The notes under the pieces were generated by a model. It did no database searches. It was not told the DNA's origin and was given only the letters and a program-made list of their open reading frames with translations. The position numbers and the translations under genes are program-made. Positions 1 to 8,321 of a DNA stretch of 37,883 bases are shown one piece after another. Within the stretch, counting starts at the first letter, position 1. Every line of letters starts with the position of its first letter. Origin of the DNA: Halogeometricum pallidum JCM 14848 (GTDB taxonomy: Archaea; Halobacteriota; Halobacteria; Halobacteriales; Haloferacaceae); NCBI RefSeq assembly GCF_000337095.1, contig NZ_AOIV01000019.1, positions 1-37,883 on the forward strand, read 5' to 3'.

Positions 1-44
1 AGTGCCGCCATCAGGAGGGCACGGAGATTGTTTGTTTCGCTCAT
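1..44 (-). CDS. Start of a leftward gene, possible surface glycoprotein (partial)
   Basis: An ATG on the minus strand at 44-42 opens a frame reading MSETNNLRALLMAA before the window ends. Seen: a short polar start, then a basic residue and a hydrophobic run, as at the beginning of a signal peptide. Haloarchaeal S-layer and surface glycoprotein precursors often begin in this style (Arg-Ala-Leu-hydrophobic), so an S-layer or related secreted protein is an inference, not a recognition. A surface protein here would fit the glycan locus to the right. Only 14 codons are visible. Confidence 0.4.
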   Translation of the reverse strand, partial: MSETNNLRALLMAA

Positions 45-342
45 GTGTGTTTAGTTGAATCGACAACACCTGCTTTCGCCCCGAACGCCGAAAGCGCCCG
101 AGGACTACTCGCCTGTGCCGTCATGGGTAGGGGTACAATTTTCTCGGCCCGCCGCCGGTAAATACTTTCTGTATTCTAAACGGTCTGAGACTTTTTCTCG
201 TTTATATCGTCCGCACGACCCGAAAATCCTCGAATCGGCCGCCTACGGCCGAACCGAGCACGCTCGTTCCGTTTGTACTCGTTTGCAACACTTTATATGC
301 GAGGCGACGAAACGGATGTTGTAGGTAATTACAACACGTCCA
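45..342. promoter_or_regulatory. Divergent promoter region
   Basis: This 298-base gap separates the leftward partial gene from the rightward operon. It is AT-richer than the surroundings and has several TATA-like stretches: TTTATATG at 292-299 serves the rightward operon, TTTATATC near 201-208 is a second rightward candidate, and a minus-strand TATTTACC-like element near 160-168 could serve the leftward gene with a leader of about 90 bases. No convincing gene lies inside it. Confidence 0.5.
317..336. promoter_or_regulatory. Inverted-repeat operator before the COG1361-RND-TrmB operon
   Basis: TGTTGTA (317-323) and TACAACA (330-336) form a perfect 7-base inverted repeat with a 6-base spacer. 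It lies about 22 bases downstream of the TATA box at 292-299, so it should overlap the transcription start, and it ends 6 bases before the ATG at 343. This is where an archaeal repressor would act. The last gene of the operon encodes a TrmB-type regulator, so autoregulation is the simplest hypothesis. Confidence 0.55.
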
Positions 343-1929
343 ATGAACCGAAACCAACTCATCGCTATCGCGTTCGTCGGTCTTCTCATCGCGCCCGGGA
401 CGGCGGCCGCGGTGGTGCGGGGGTCGCCCGATCTCTCCGTCTTTACTCCCGACAACTCCGTCTCGCCCGGCGAACAGACGACGCTGAACGTCCAGATACA
501 GAACACCGGCGACGTCGACGTCGGCGGCAACCCCTCTCTCGTCTCGCAGGTCACCACCGCACGCGGCGTGACCGCCAGCCTCGACGCCGACGGCACGCCG
601 ATCGAGGTCGAGACCGGTCAGACCGCCGTCGGGACCATCCAAGACGGCCAGATTCAGACCGCCGGATTCGCCATCACCGTCCCCGAGGGCGTCGAAGAGG
701 GGACGTACGAGTTGGAGATGGAGGTCGACTACTCGTACACCTCCCAGATCGCGGAGACGACGCAGTCCTACCAGAACCGCGAGGCTTCGAAGACGTACAC
801 GGTCGAAGTGCGCGTCGAGGACCAGGCCAGATTCCGCGTCATCAACACCTCCTCGAACGTCCTCGTCGGCGACGAGGGAACGGTCACGCTCGACGTGCGC
901 AACATCGGTTCCCAGCCCGCGCGCGACGCGACGGTCAACCTCCGTTCCTCGACGGCCGACATCCGCTTCGGCGAGTCCGCCTCCGCCTCCCGCTTCGTCG
1001 GCAACTGGAGCGCCGGCGAGACGAAGAGCGTCGAGTTCGAGGCGACGGCGACCAACAGCGCCGCCACAAGTAGCTACTCTTTGACCAGCAGCGTCCAGTT
1101 CGAGGACACCGACGGCGTGCCCGCTCGCTCGAACAACCTCTCGGTGGGCGTCACGCCGAAGGGCGAACAGTCCTTCTCGCTCTCGAACGTCCAGAGCAAC
1201 CTCCGCGTCGGCGAGGAGGGGACGGTCACGGGCACCATCACCAACAACGGACCGCAGGTCGCGCAGAACGCCGTCGTCACCGTCCAGACGAACTCCGGGA
1301 CGCTGTCGAGCCAGGAGTCCGAGTACGCGCTCGGAACGCTGCGACCGAACCAGTCCGCGGAGTTCGAGTTCACCGTCGACGTGAGCGAGAGCGCCGACCC
1401 CGGCGCGCGCCAACTCACGCACACCGTCGAGTACCAGAACGGGGACAGCGAGGACCGCACGAGCAAGTCCCTGAACAGTCGCGTGCAGATCAACGAGAGC
1501 CGCGACCGCTTTTCGGTCTCGGTGAACGACAGCCTCGAGGTGCCCATCGGCAACAGCGAAGTCGTCGCGGTCAACGTCACTAACAACGGCGAAGAGCCGC
1601 TCACGGACGTGAGCGCGAAGGCGTACGTCAACGACCCGCTCTCCTTGGACGACGACGAGGCGTTCCTCGGTCGACTCGCCCCCGGCGAAACCAAGACCGT
1701 GCGCGTGAGCGCGAGCGTCGCGGGGTCGGCCATCAACAAGACGTATCCGATGTCGATGGACTTCCAGTACGAGAGACCGAACGGCGACACCGAGATATCC
1801 GAGACGTACAAAGTTCCCGTCTCCGCGGTCGAACCCGAGGACAGCGGCCTCCCGATTACGGGCATCGCGCTCGGTATCGTCGCGCTCCTCGTCATCGCCG
1901 GGGTCGTCCTCTACCGCAGGCGGCAATAA
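343..1929 (+). CDS. Secreted COG1361/CARDB-like protein with C-terminal membrane anchor
   Basis: A 528-residue exported protein. Residues 1-25 form a signal peptide (MNRNQ, then a hydrophobic stretch ending in TAAAV). The body, about 30-495, consists of successive beta-rich Ig-like modules with recurring phrases such as VSPGEQTTLNVQIQNTGD, VGDEGTVTLDVRNIG and VGEEGTVTGTITNNG. This is the pattern of COG1361 (S-layer-domain-like) and CARDB modules. A single transmembrane helix (LPITGIALGIVALLVIAGVV) followed by YRRRQ anchors it with the body outside. Several N-x-S/T sites suggest glycosylation. The RND transporter gene follows after 15 bases; in archaea COG1361 proteins are often paired with RND exporters, so it probably acts as an extracellular partner. 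The substrate is unknown. Confidence 0.85.
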   Translation: MNRNQLIAIAFVGLLIAPGTAAAVVRGSPDLSVFTPDNSVSPGEQTTLNVQIQNTGDVDVGGNPSLVSQVTTARGVTASLDADGTPIEVETGQTAVGTIQDGQIQTAGFAITVPEGVEEGTYELEMEVDYSYTSQIAETTQSYQNREASKTYTVEVRVEDQARFRVINTSSNVLVGDEGTVTLDVRNIGSQPARDATVNLRSSTADIRFGESASASRFVGNWSAGETKSVEFEATATNSAATSSYSLTSSVQFEDTDGVPARSNNLSVGVTPKGEQSFSLSNVQSNLRVGEEGTVTGTITNNGPQVAQNAVVTVQTNSGTLSSQESEYALGTLRPNQSAEFEFTVDVSESADPGARQLTHTVEYQNGDSEDRTSKSLNSRVQINESRDRFSVSVNDSLEVPIGNSEVVAVNVTNNGEEPLTDVSAKAYVNDPLSLDDDEAFLGRLAPGETKTVRVSASVAGSAINKTYPMSMDFQYERPNGDTEISETYKVPVSAVEPEDSGLPITGIALGIVALLVIAGVVLYRRRQ

Positions 1930-1944
1930 CAGCCTGAGTACAGC

Positions 1945-4437
1945 ATGGACTACCAACCGTACATCGACGCGGTCGACGATTGGATCGTCAACCGCTCGCG
2001 GACGGTCCTCCTCGCCTTCCTAGTCGCGACGCTCATCTTCTCGGCGGGGCTGCCCGCCATCTCGACGGATTCGGGCACCTCGCAGTTCACGAACGACGTG
2101 CCCGCCCAGACCGCCCTGGAGAACGTCAACGACGAGTTCCTCACCCAGTCGTTCGAGGAGGGCTCCGGGACGACGCAGCTCATCCAACGGGCGAACAACG
2201 CCCTCTCGAAGGACGAACAGCTCAGGATGCTCCGGGCGCAACACCGGATGCGGGAGCACGAGGACCTCCGAGTCGAGAGCACGACCAGCGTCGCCAGCGC
2301 CGTCGCGCAGACGATAAATCCCGACGCGACCACGCTAGAAGCGCAGATTCGCACGCTCGAACGCGCCTCCGACTCCGAAGTGGAGTCGGCGACGCGCACG
2401 ACGCTCGAACGGAGCCCCGGCCTCGCGTCGACGGTCAGCGACGACTACAACAGCAAGACGGTCTCGGCGTCGGCGACCATCGGCGTCGTCACCCACCGAC
2501 TGCCGAACGCCGACACGGGGGGCAGCGCGGGCACCTCTGGGTCGAGTCCGCTCACCTCGATTCAGGAGCAAGCGCAGGTCGTCGTCGCCTCCGTCGGCGG
2601 CACCATCACCGTCTTCGGAAGCGGCATCATCTCGAGCGAACTGACGAACGTCATCACCGACTCGCTGCTGTTGGTCGTTCCGGCGGCGGTGTTGCTCATC
2701 CTGGGGTTCCTCGTCTACTCTTACCGGGACCCGTTCGACCTCCTGTTGGGGGTCGTCTCCCTGGCGATGGCCATACTGTGGACGTTCGGGTTCATGGGAC
2801 TCGCGGGTATCGCCTTCACGCAGATGCTCATCGCGGTCCCACCGCTTCTCTTAGCGGTCGGCATCGACTTCGGTATCCACGCGATCAATCGCTACCGCGA
2901 GGAGCGCGTACAGGGCTACTCCATCTCGGACTCGATGCGGACGGCGACCGACCAACTGCTGGTCGCGTTCACCATCGTCACCGGGACGACGGTCATCGGC
3001 TTCCTGGCGAACGTCACGAGCAGCCTCCAGCCGATTCGCGACTTCGGGCTGGTGGCGGGCATCGGTATCGTGTTCACGTTCCTCATCTTCGGCGTGTTCC
3101 TCCCCGCCGCCAAGGTGCATCTCGACCGCTTCAGAGAGCGTCACGATATCTCCTTTTGGGGACAGTCGCCGCTCGGCGACGAGAAGTCCATCCTCGGCCG
3201 GGTGCTGCCCGCGGGGGTGAAAATCGGACAGACCGCGCCGGCGATATTCGTCGTCGCGATGCTCCTTCTCACCGCCGGAGTCGGTCTCTACGGCACGGAC
3301 GTGGACTCGAAGTTCACGCAGGACGACTTCCTCCCGCCGGAGGACAACCCCGCGTTCATCGACCAGTTGCCCGAACCGTTCGCGCCGGGCGACTACACGG
3401 TGACCGAGACGACGAACTACCTCGAAGACCACTTCCAGACGGGTCAGGGCGACTCGGTCACTCTCTACGTCGAGGGACCGATGTATCAGGATAGCGCCCT
3501 CGAACAGTTGGCGAAGGCCGACGACGACCCGCCGGACTCGTTCGTCAGCGAGGGCGGTGAGGCGTCCTCGACGAGCATCGTCACGGTCATCCGCGACTAC
3601 GCCGACCAGTCCGAGGAGTTCCGACGGTTGGTCGCGCGCAACGACGAGGACGGCAACGGCATCCCGGACGACAACCTCAAGAAAGTGTACGCGGCGCTCT
3701 TGGACTCGCCGTACGGGTCGCAGGCCGAGCAGTACATCGCCGAGGACTACCGGAGCGCCAGAGTCGTCTACGACGTGAAGGCCGACGCCGAGCAGGCCGC
3801 AATCACCCAAGACGCGAAGTCGGTCGCCGACCGACTCCGGTTCGAGACGACGGCGACCGGGTCGACTGTCGTGCTGAAGGCCGTCTCGGACACTATCGCT
3901 AACTCCGCGCTGCAGAGCATGATCCTCGCGATGCTGGCGACGGCGCTCTTCTTGGTCTTCAGCTACTACGTCACCGAGGGCTACCCCTCACTCGGCATCG
4001 TCAACCTGTTCCCCATCGCGGTGGCCATCTCGTTCATCGCGGGAACGATGCGCTACGCGGGCATCCCGTTCAACGCGCTGACGGGGACCATCCTCTCTAT
4101 CGCCATCGGACTGGGCGTGGACTACTCCGCGCACACGGTCCACCGATTCGCCGAGGAGTACGAGGGTCCGGGGACCGCCATCGAGTCGCTGTACGCGACG
4201 GTCCGCGGGACCGGCGGCGCGCTGACGGCGAGCATGCTGACGACGGTCACCGGTATCGGCGTCCTCGTCATCGCGGTGACGCCCATCCTCGGGCAGTTCG
4301 GGCTGCTTATCGGGATCAGCATCCTGTACTCGTACCTCGCCTCGATGTTCATCTTGCCCGCCTCCCTCGTCCTCTGGGACCGCTACATCGGCTACAGAAC
4401 GAACGTTAGGAGTGATACAGATGCCAACTCAGTCTGA
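1945..4437 (+). CDS. RND superfamily (MmpL/HpnN-like) membrane transporter
   Basis: An 830-residue integral membrane protein in the duplicated RND layout. It has one helix near 18-38, a large outer loop (about 40-230) and a block of helices at about 233-400. A second half starts near residue 430 with another helix, has a second outer loop (about 450-650), and ends in helices at about 655-815. Glycine-rich membrane motifs such as LLAVGIDFGIHAINRYREE and IAIGLGVDYSAHTVHRFAEE are the paired D-(Y/F) helix-4/10 signatures of COG1033/sterol-sensing-type RND proteins, with Asp in each half as proton-relay candidate. Its genetic neighbours are the membrane-anchored COG1361 protein and a TrmB regulator that overlaps its 3' end by 17 bases. 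The likely role is export of a lipid or hydrophobic substrate; the actual substrate cannot be read from sequence. Confidence 0.87.
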   Translation: MDYQPYIDAVDDWIVNRSRTVLLAFLVATLIFSAGLPAISTDSGTSQFTNDVPAQTALENVNDEFLTQSFEEGSGTTQLIQRANNALSKDEQLRMLRAQHRMREHEDLRVESTTSVASAVAQTINPDATTLEAQIRTLERASDSEVESATRTTLERSPGLASTVSDDYNSKTVSASATIGVVTHRLPNADTGGSAGTSGSSPLTSIQEQAQVVVASVGGTITVFGSGIISSELTNVITDSLLLVVPAAVLLILGFLVYSYRDPFDLLLGVVSLAMAILWTFGFMGLAGIAFTQMLIAVPPLLLAVGIDFGIHAINRYREERVQGYSISDSMRTATDQLLVAFTIVTGTTVIGFLANVTSSLQPIRDFGLVAGIGIVFTFLIFGVFLPAAKVHLDRFRERHDISFWGQSPLGDEKSILGRVLPAGVKIGQTAPAIFVVAMLLLTAGVGLYGTDVDSKFTQDDFLPPEDNPAFIDQLPEPFAPGDYTVTETTNYLEDHFQTGQGDSVTLYVEGPMYQDSALEQLAKADDDPPDSFVSEGGEASSTSIVTVIRDYADQSEEFRRLVARNDEDGNGIPDDNLKKVYAALLDSPYGSQAEQYIAEDYRSARVVYDVKADAEQAAITQDAKSVADRLRFETTATGSTVVLKAVSDTIANSALQSMILAMLATALFLVFSYYVTEGYPSLGIVNLFPIAVAISFIAGTMRYAGIPFNALTGTILSIAIGLGVDYSAHTVHRFAEEYEGPGTAIESLYATVRGTGGALTASMLTTVTGIGVLVIAVTPILGQFGLLIGISILYSYLASMFILPASLVLWDRYIGYRTNVRSDTDANSV

Positions 4438-5170
4438 AACCGCAGAGCTGCTCGAATGGTTCGGGCTCTCGAGCTACGAAGCGAGCGTGTTCGTCGCGCT
4501 CCAACGACTCGGCCGCGGCACCGCCAAGGAGATAGCCAGCCTCTCGGGAGTCCCCCGGTCGCAGATATACGGGGCCGCGGACTCCCTGCAGGAACAGGGG
4601 CTGGTCGAGGTCCAACAGTCGAACCCGCGGACGTACCGCCCCATCGCGGTCGACGAGGCCATCGACCAGTTGAAACAGCGGTACGAGCGCCGCACCGCCG
4701 ACGCCGAGCGGCAACTGAAGCAGATTCAAAACGAGCGGCGGAGCCGCGAGGACGAGCAGAAGGAGGACGTCTGGACCGTCAGCGGCGCCGCCGCGGTCAG
4801 GTCGCGCATCGCCAGGATAATCTCCGACACCGAGGAGCGACTCGTCGTCGGCATCGACGAGAACTCCCCCCTCTTCGAGCAGTTGGAGGCGCAACTCGAA
4901 GAGAAGAGCGAGGAAGGCGTCGAAATCGTCGTCGTCACCGAGAGCGAGGTAGTGGCGAACCGCTTCGAACCGTTCGCGACCCTCGTCGAGCAGAGAGAAC
5001 CCATCGGGGCGGACGTCCCGAGACCGCAGCACGTTCTCATCGCCGACGACGAGACGATTCTGCTCGGGGTGCAGGCGAACGAGGAGGAGACCGCCATCTG
5101 GAGTTCGGGGACGAACTTCGCGAAGGTGCTCATCCAACTCGCTCGGAGCGGGATGGACCAACCCTCCTGA
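4421..5170 (+). CDS. TrmB-family transcriptional regulator
   Basis: A 249-residue cytoplasmic regulator. The ATG at 4421 is preferred over an in-frame GTG at 4412 because GGAG at 4409-4412 lies 8 bases upstream of it. Residues 8-75 are a winged helix-turn-helix of the TrmB type (LLEWFGLSSYEASVFVALQ ... SGVPRSQIYGAADSLQEQGL). Residues about 78-115 form a charged coiled coil (AIDQLKQRYERRTADAERQL). The C-terminal part (about 120-245) resembles the PLD-like effector domain of TrmB proteins. The gene overlaps the RND transporter by 17 bases, so it is co-translated with it. The natural target is the inverted repeat at 317-336; the ligand is not evident. Confidence 0.85.
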   Translation: MPTQSETAELLEWFGLSSYEASVFVALQRLGRGTAKEIASLSGVPRSQIYGAADSLQEQGLVEVQQSNPRTYRPIAVDEAIDQLKQRYERRTADAERQLKQIQNERRSREDEQKEDVWTVSGAAAVRSRIARIISDTEERLVVGIDENSPLFEQLEAQLEEKSEEGVEIVVVTESEVVANRFEPFATLVEQREPIGADVPRPQHVLIADDETILLGVQANEEETAIWSSGTNFAKVLIQLARSGMDQPS

Positions 5171-5188
5171 GCGGAATCGAATCCGCTC
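5169..5188 (+). terminator. Hairpin after the TrmB gene
   Basis: GAGCGGA (5169-5175) and TCCGCTC (5182-5188) form a 7-base stem with a 6-base loop starting in the TGA stop codon. No long T-run follows at once, so this is a weak terminator candidate or mRNA-end stabiliser. Confidence 0.35.
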
Positions 5189-5572
5189 CACGCTCGACCT
5201 CACCGTCCGCGCGCGCCGCTTCGGTAGATGCGTGCTACCGTTCTGCACGATTCCGGCGTCTCTTCTGTGCATAATCTGTGACGTCGCCGATCAGGCCGGT
5301 CGTCGGATTCGACGCCCGAACCAGGGCACCGACTCTCGTCCGGGTGAGATGGCCGTATTCGGGATTTGAGATGTTCTCACGGCACTCGATAGCATATTTG
5401 GTTTCCGGATAGTGTGCGTCTGAGAAACATCTCCCGTTAAGATGCGGTTATGCACCGATATTCCGTTAAAAACAATGCCGACGGGCGCGTTGGTCTCAAC
5501 AGAGATGTGGTGCTCGAATTCGTATCGTCCGTCCTGCGCACGCCAGAGAGTCGTCTCGGCAGGTGCGTTCAG
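5189..5572 (+). promoter_or_regulatory. Intergenic region with promoter for the D-E-B sugar operon
   Basis: No gene was recognised in this stretch. It is noticeably less GC-rich than the flanking genes. TATA-like elements occur near 5391-5400 (CATATTTGG) and near 5464-5472 (GTTAAAAAC). The open frame of the acetyltransferase can be extended back to 5450, but the extension has no family similarity and overlaps these elements, so it was not used. Confidence 0.4.
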
Positions 5573-6145
5573 ATGAGCGATACGAACGACGATACAGGTT
5601 CGATTTCTCCGGACGCCGACGTCGGCCACGGAGACGGGACCGACCCGGTGTTGGGAGATGAAGCAGTCGTCCGTGCGGGCACGGTTATCTACCACGACGT
5701 CGTCGTCGGCGACCGGTTCCAGACGGGCCACGACGCGCTCGTCCGCGAAGAGACCGAAATCGGCGACGACGTCCTCGTCGGGACGCAGACGGTCATCGAC
5801 GGCCACTCGACCATCGGGTCCGGCGTCAGCCTCCAGACGCGCGTCTACGTCCCGTCCAACACGACGATCGGCGACGACGTGTTCGTTGGTCCGGGTGCTG
5901 TGCTGACGAACGACCCGCATCCGATACGGCGCGACGACGAGTTAGTCGGTCCGACCATCGAAGACCACGCCTCCGTCGGCGCGAACGCGACCGTCCTCCC
6001 CGGCGTCACCGTCGGTCGAGGGGCGTTCGTCGCCGCCGGAGCCGTCGTCACCAAGGACGTGCCGCCCAAGACACTAGCCGTCGGCTGCCCGGCGAGGCAC
6101 GAGGACCTCCCGGAGAAACTACGCGGCGACAACAAGATCCGGTAA
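5573..6145 (+). CDS. Left-handed beta-helix N-acetyltransferase (WbpD-like)
   Basis: A 190-residue acyltransferase. After an acidic N-terminus (about 1-25), residues about 28-165 are hexapeptide repeats of the left-handed beta-helix type (for example TEIGDDVLVGTQTVI, TTIGDDVFVGPGAVLTNDP, ASVGANATVLPGVTVGRGAFVAAGAVVTKDV). The terminus GCPARHEDLPEKLR matches the WbpD/WlbB group, which N-acetylates the 3-amino group of UDP-GlcNAc(3NH2)A using acetyl-CoA. The aminotransferase that would make that substrate starts 4 bases downstream, and a Gfo/Idh dehydrogenase follows, exactly the WbpD-E-B set. The start at 5573 was chosen because the repeats begin soon after it. It could instead acetylate another amino sugar. 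Confidence 0.85.
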   Translation: MSDTNDDTGSISPDADVGHGDGTDPVLGDEAVVRAGTVIYHDVVVGDRFQTGHDALVREETEIGDDVLVGTQTVIDGHSTIGSGVSLQTRVYVPSNTTIGDDVFVGPGAVLTNDPHPIRRDDELVGPTIEDHASVGANATVLPGVTVGRGAFVAAGAVVTKDVPPKTLAVGCPARHEDLPEKLRGDNKIR

Positions 6146-6149
6146 CGCT

Positions 6150-7232
6150 ATGATACATATCGCAAATCCGACGCTCGGAACGGAAGAGAAAGATCGCGTA
6201 ATGGAGGTCATCGACTCGGGTATGGTGGCGGAGGGCGACGTCGTCCACGAGTTCGAGTCAGAGTTCGCGTCGTACTGCGGCGCGGACATCGGCCTCGCGA
6301 CGACGAACGGAACGACGGCGCTGCACACGGCGCTCGTCGGCCTCGGAATCGGCGAGGGCGACAGAGTGCTCACGACGCCCTTCTCGTTCATCGCGACGGC
6401 GAACATGCCCCGACTCGCGGGGGCCGAAGTCGACTTCGTCGACATCGACCCCGAGACGTACAACATCGACCCCGACGCCCTCGAATCGCGCCTCAGCGCG
6501 GGCGAGGACGTGGACGCAGTCATCGCCGTCCACCTGTACGGTCTCCCCGCAGACGTCGGTCGACTCCGCGAACTGGCCGACGAGTACGACTTCAAACTCC
6601 TCGAGGACGCCGCGCAGGCCCACGGCGCCAAATACGAGGGGACGCGCGTCGGCACGTTCGGCGACGCGGCGTGCTTCTCCTTCTACCCGACGAAGAACAT
6701 GACGACCGGCGAGGGCGGCATGGTCCTCACCGACGACGAGGACGTGGCCGAACGGACCCGGCGGTTCATCGACCACGGGCGCACCGAGGGCTACGAACAC
6801 GCCTCGGTCGGCCACAACTTCCGGATGACGAACATCGCGGCGGCCATCGGCCTCGCGCAGATGGAGCGTCTTCCCGGATTCACCGAGGCGCGGCGGCGGA
6901 ACGCCGCGCGGTTGACCGAGGAACTCGAAGACGTCGCGGGCGTGACGCCGCCGACCGAACCCGAGGGGTACGAACACGTCTACCACCAGTACACGGTCCG
7001 CGTCGACGACCGCGACGGCCTGCAGGAGCATCTCTCCGACGCCGGCGTCGGCACGGGCGTCTACTACCCCGTCCCCATCCACCAGCAACCGGCGTACGAC
7101 GACGTCGGAGGCTCGTACCCGGTCGCCGAGGCGGCCACCGAAGAGGTGCTGTCGCTTCCGGTGCATCCCGCTCTGGAGGAGGATGACCTCGACGATATCG
7201 TCGCGGCGATGACAAGGTCGGTGGTCCAATGA
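6150..7232 (+). CDS. DegT/DnrJ/EryC1/StrS sugar aminotransferase (WbpE-like)
   Basis: A 360-residue PLP enzyme of the usual length for the DegT family. The Schiff-base lysine is K182 in SFYPTKNMTTGEGG, the PLP-ring aspartate is D153 in LLEDAAQAHGA, and TTNGTTALHTAL (residues 51-62) is the phosphate-binding region. Members of this family transfer an amino group from glutamate to a keto nucleotide sugar. With an acetyltransferase 4 bases upstream and a Gfo/Idh dehydrogenase overlapping at ATGA downstream, the likely substrate is UDP-2-acetamido-3-oxo-glucuronate, as for WbpE/WlbC. Cytoplasmic. Other keto sugars cannot be excluded from sequence alone. Confidence 0.9.
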   Translation: MIHIANPTLGTEEKDRVMEVIDSGMVAEGDVVHEFESEFASYCGADIGLATTNGTTALHTALVGLGIGEGDRVLTTPFSFIATANMPRLAGAEVDFVDIDPETYNIDPDALESRLSAGEDVDAVIAVHLYGLPADVGRLRELADEYDFKLLEDAAQAHGAKYEGTRVGTFGDAACFSFYPTKNMTTGEGGMVLTDDEDVAERTRRFIDHGRTEGYEHASVGHNFRMTNIAAAIGLAQMERLPGFTEARRRNAARLTEELEDVAGVTPPTEPEGYEHVYHQYTVRVDDRDGLQEHLSDAGVGTGVYYPVPIHQQPAYDDVGGSYPVAEAATEEVLSLPVHPALEEDDLDDIVAAMTRSVVQ

Positions 7233-8227
7233 CGGGCATCGACGTCGGCGTCATCGGCGTCGGTTCGATGGGACAGAACCACGCGCGCATCTACTCGGAG
7301 ATGTGGGAGGCGAACCTCGTCGGCGTCGCCGACGCGGACGTCGAACGGGCCGGGGAGATAGCTTCCGACCTCGGAACGGAGGCGTTCACGACCGAGGAAC
7401 TCCTCTCGCGCGTCGACGCCGTCTCCATCGTCGTTCCCACTCGGTTCCACGCGTCCGTCGCCGAACAGTGCATCGACGCGGGCGTCAACATCCTCGTCGA
7501 GAAACCGTTCGTCACCTCTCAGGAGGAGGGCCGCAAACTCATCGAACGGGCGAACGAAGCGGGCGTCAAGGTACAGGTCGGACACGTCGAGCAGTTCAAC
7601 CCGGCCGTCACCGAACTGGCTCGCATCACGGAGGACTTCGACCCTATCGCCATCCACGCGCGTCGCCTCGGCCCGCCGAGCGACGACGCGCGCTCGCTCG
7701 ACGGCGTGGTCCACGACCTGATGATACACGACATCGACGTGGTCCGGTCGCTGATTCCCGGGCGGGCGGTGCGCGTCAACGCGATGGGTACCTCCGACCG
7801 TCAGTACACCAACGCCCAGTTGTCCTTCGACAACGGCACCATCGTGAACCTCACCGCCAGCCGCGTCACCCAGCAGAAGACGCGCGATCTGACCATCACG
7901 GCCGAGGACAGCTACATCACGCTGGACTACATCGACCAGTCGGTCGAGATACACCGCCAGTCCCGTCCGGAGTACATGAACGACGACGGCAACCTCCGCT
8001 ACCGCCACGAGGGGATCATCGAGAAGCCGTTCGTCAACACGGGCGAACCGCTCCGACTCGAACTGGAGTCGTTCGTCGACTGCATCATCGAGGACGAGAC
8101 ACCGCTCGTCACGGCCGAAGACGGCCTCCGGGCGGTCGAACTCGCAGACCACATCAGAGACTGCGCCGAGGACCCCGAACACGGCATCGACGTCGACGAC
8201 CGACAGATGCCGCACGGGATGAACTGA
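7229..8227 (+). CDS. Gfo/Idh/MocA oxidoreductase (WbpB-like UDP-sugar 3-dehydrogenase)
   Basis: A 332-residue NAD(P)-dependent enzyme. The N-terminal Rossmann domain has the GVIGVGSMGQNHARIY dinucleotide motif (residues 7-22) and the family EKP motif with K92. The C-terminal half is the Gfo/Idh alpha/beta domain with GHVEQFNPA and DLMIHDIDVV, where the histidine is the family catalytic candidate. WbpB/WlbA enzymes oxidise C3 of UDP-GlcNAcA to the 3-keto sugar that the aminotransferase then uses. The start overlaps the aminotransferase stop as ATGA, showing translational coupling. The gene ends 94 bases from a convergent glycosyltransferase. Confidence 0.88.
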   Translation: MTGIDVGVIGVGSMGQNHARIYSEMWEANLVGVADADVERAGEIASDLGTEAFTTEELLSRVDAVSIVVPTRFHASVAEQCIDAGVNILVEKPFVTSQEEGRKLIERANEAGVKVQVGHVEQFNPAVTELARITEDFDPIAIHARRLGPPSDDARSLDGVVHDLMIHDIDVVRSLIPGRAVRVNAMGTSDRQYTNAQLSFDNGTIVNLTASRVTQQKTRDLTITAEDSYITLDYIDQSVEIHRQSRPEYMNDDGNLRYRHEGIIEKPFVNTGEPLRLELESFVDCIIEDETPLVTAEDGLRAVELADHIRDCAEDPEHGIDVDDRQMPHGMN

Positions 8228-8321
8228 GGACGCCGACGAACGACGGTCGATCCCCTTTTCTCTGCGATTCGCTTCGATTCGACTTCGGAGCCGCCGGACC
8301 TCTCGAATTCGACGCGCCGAC

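Noticed and set aside
202-1956. Long minus-strand open frame opposite the COG1361 gene.
   Set aside because: It is an antisense shadow of a GC-rich gene: Arg/Val/Asp-rich with no motifs, while the plus strand has a signal peptide, repeats and anchor.
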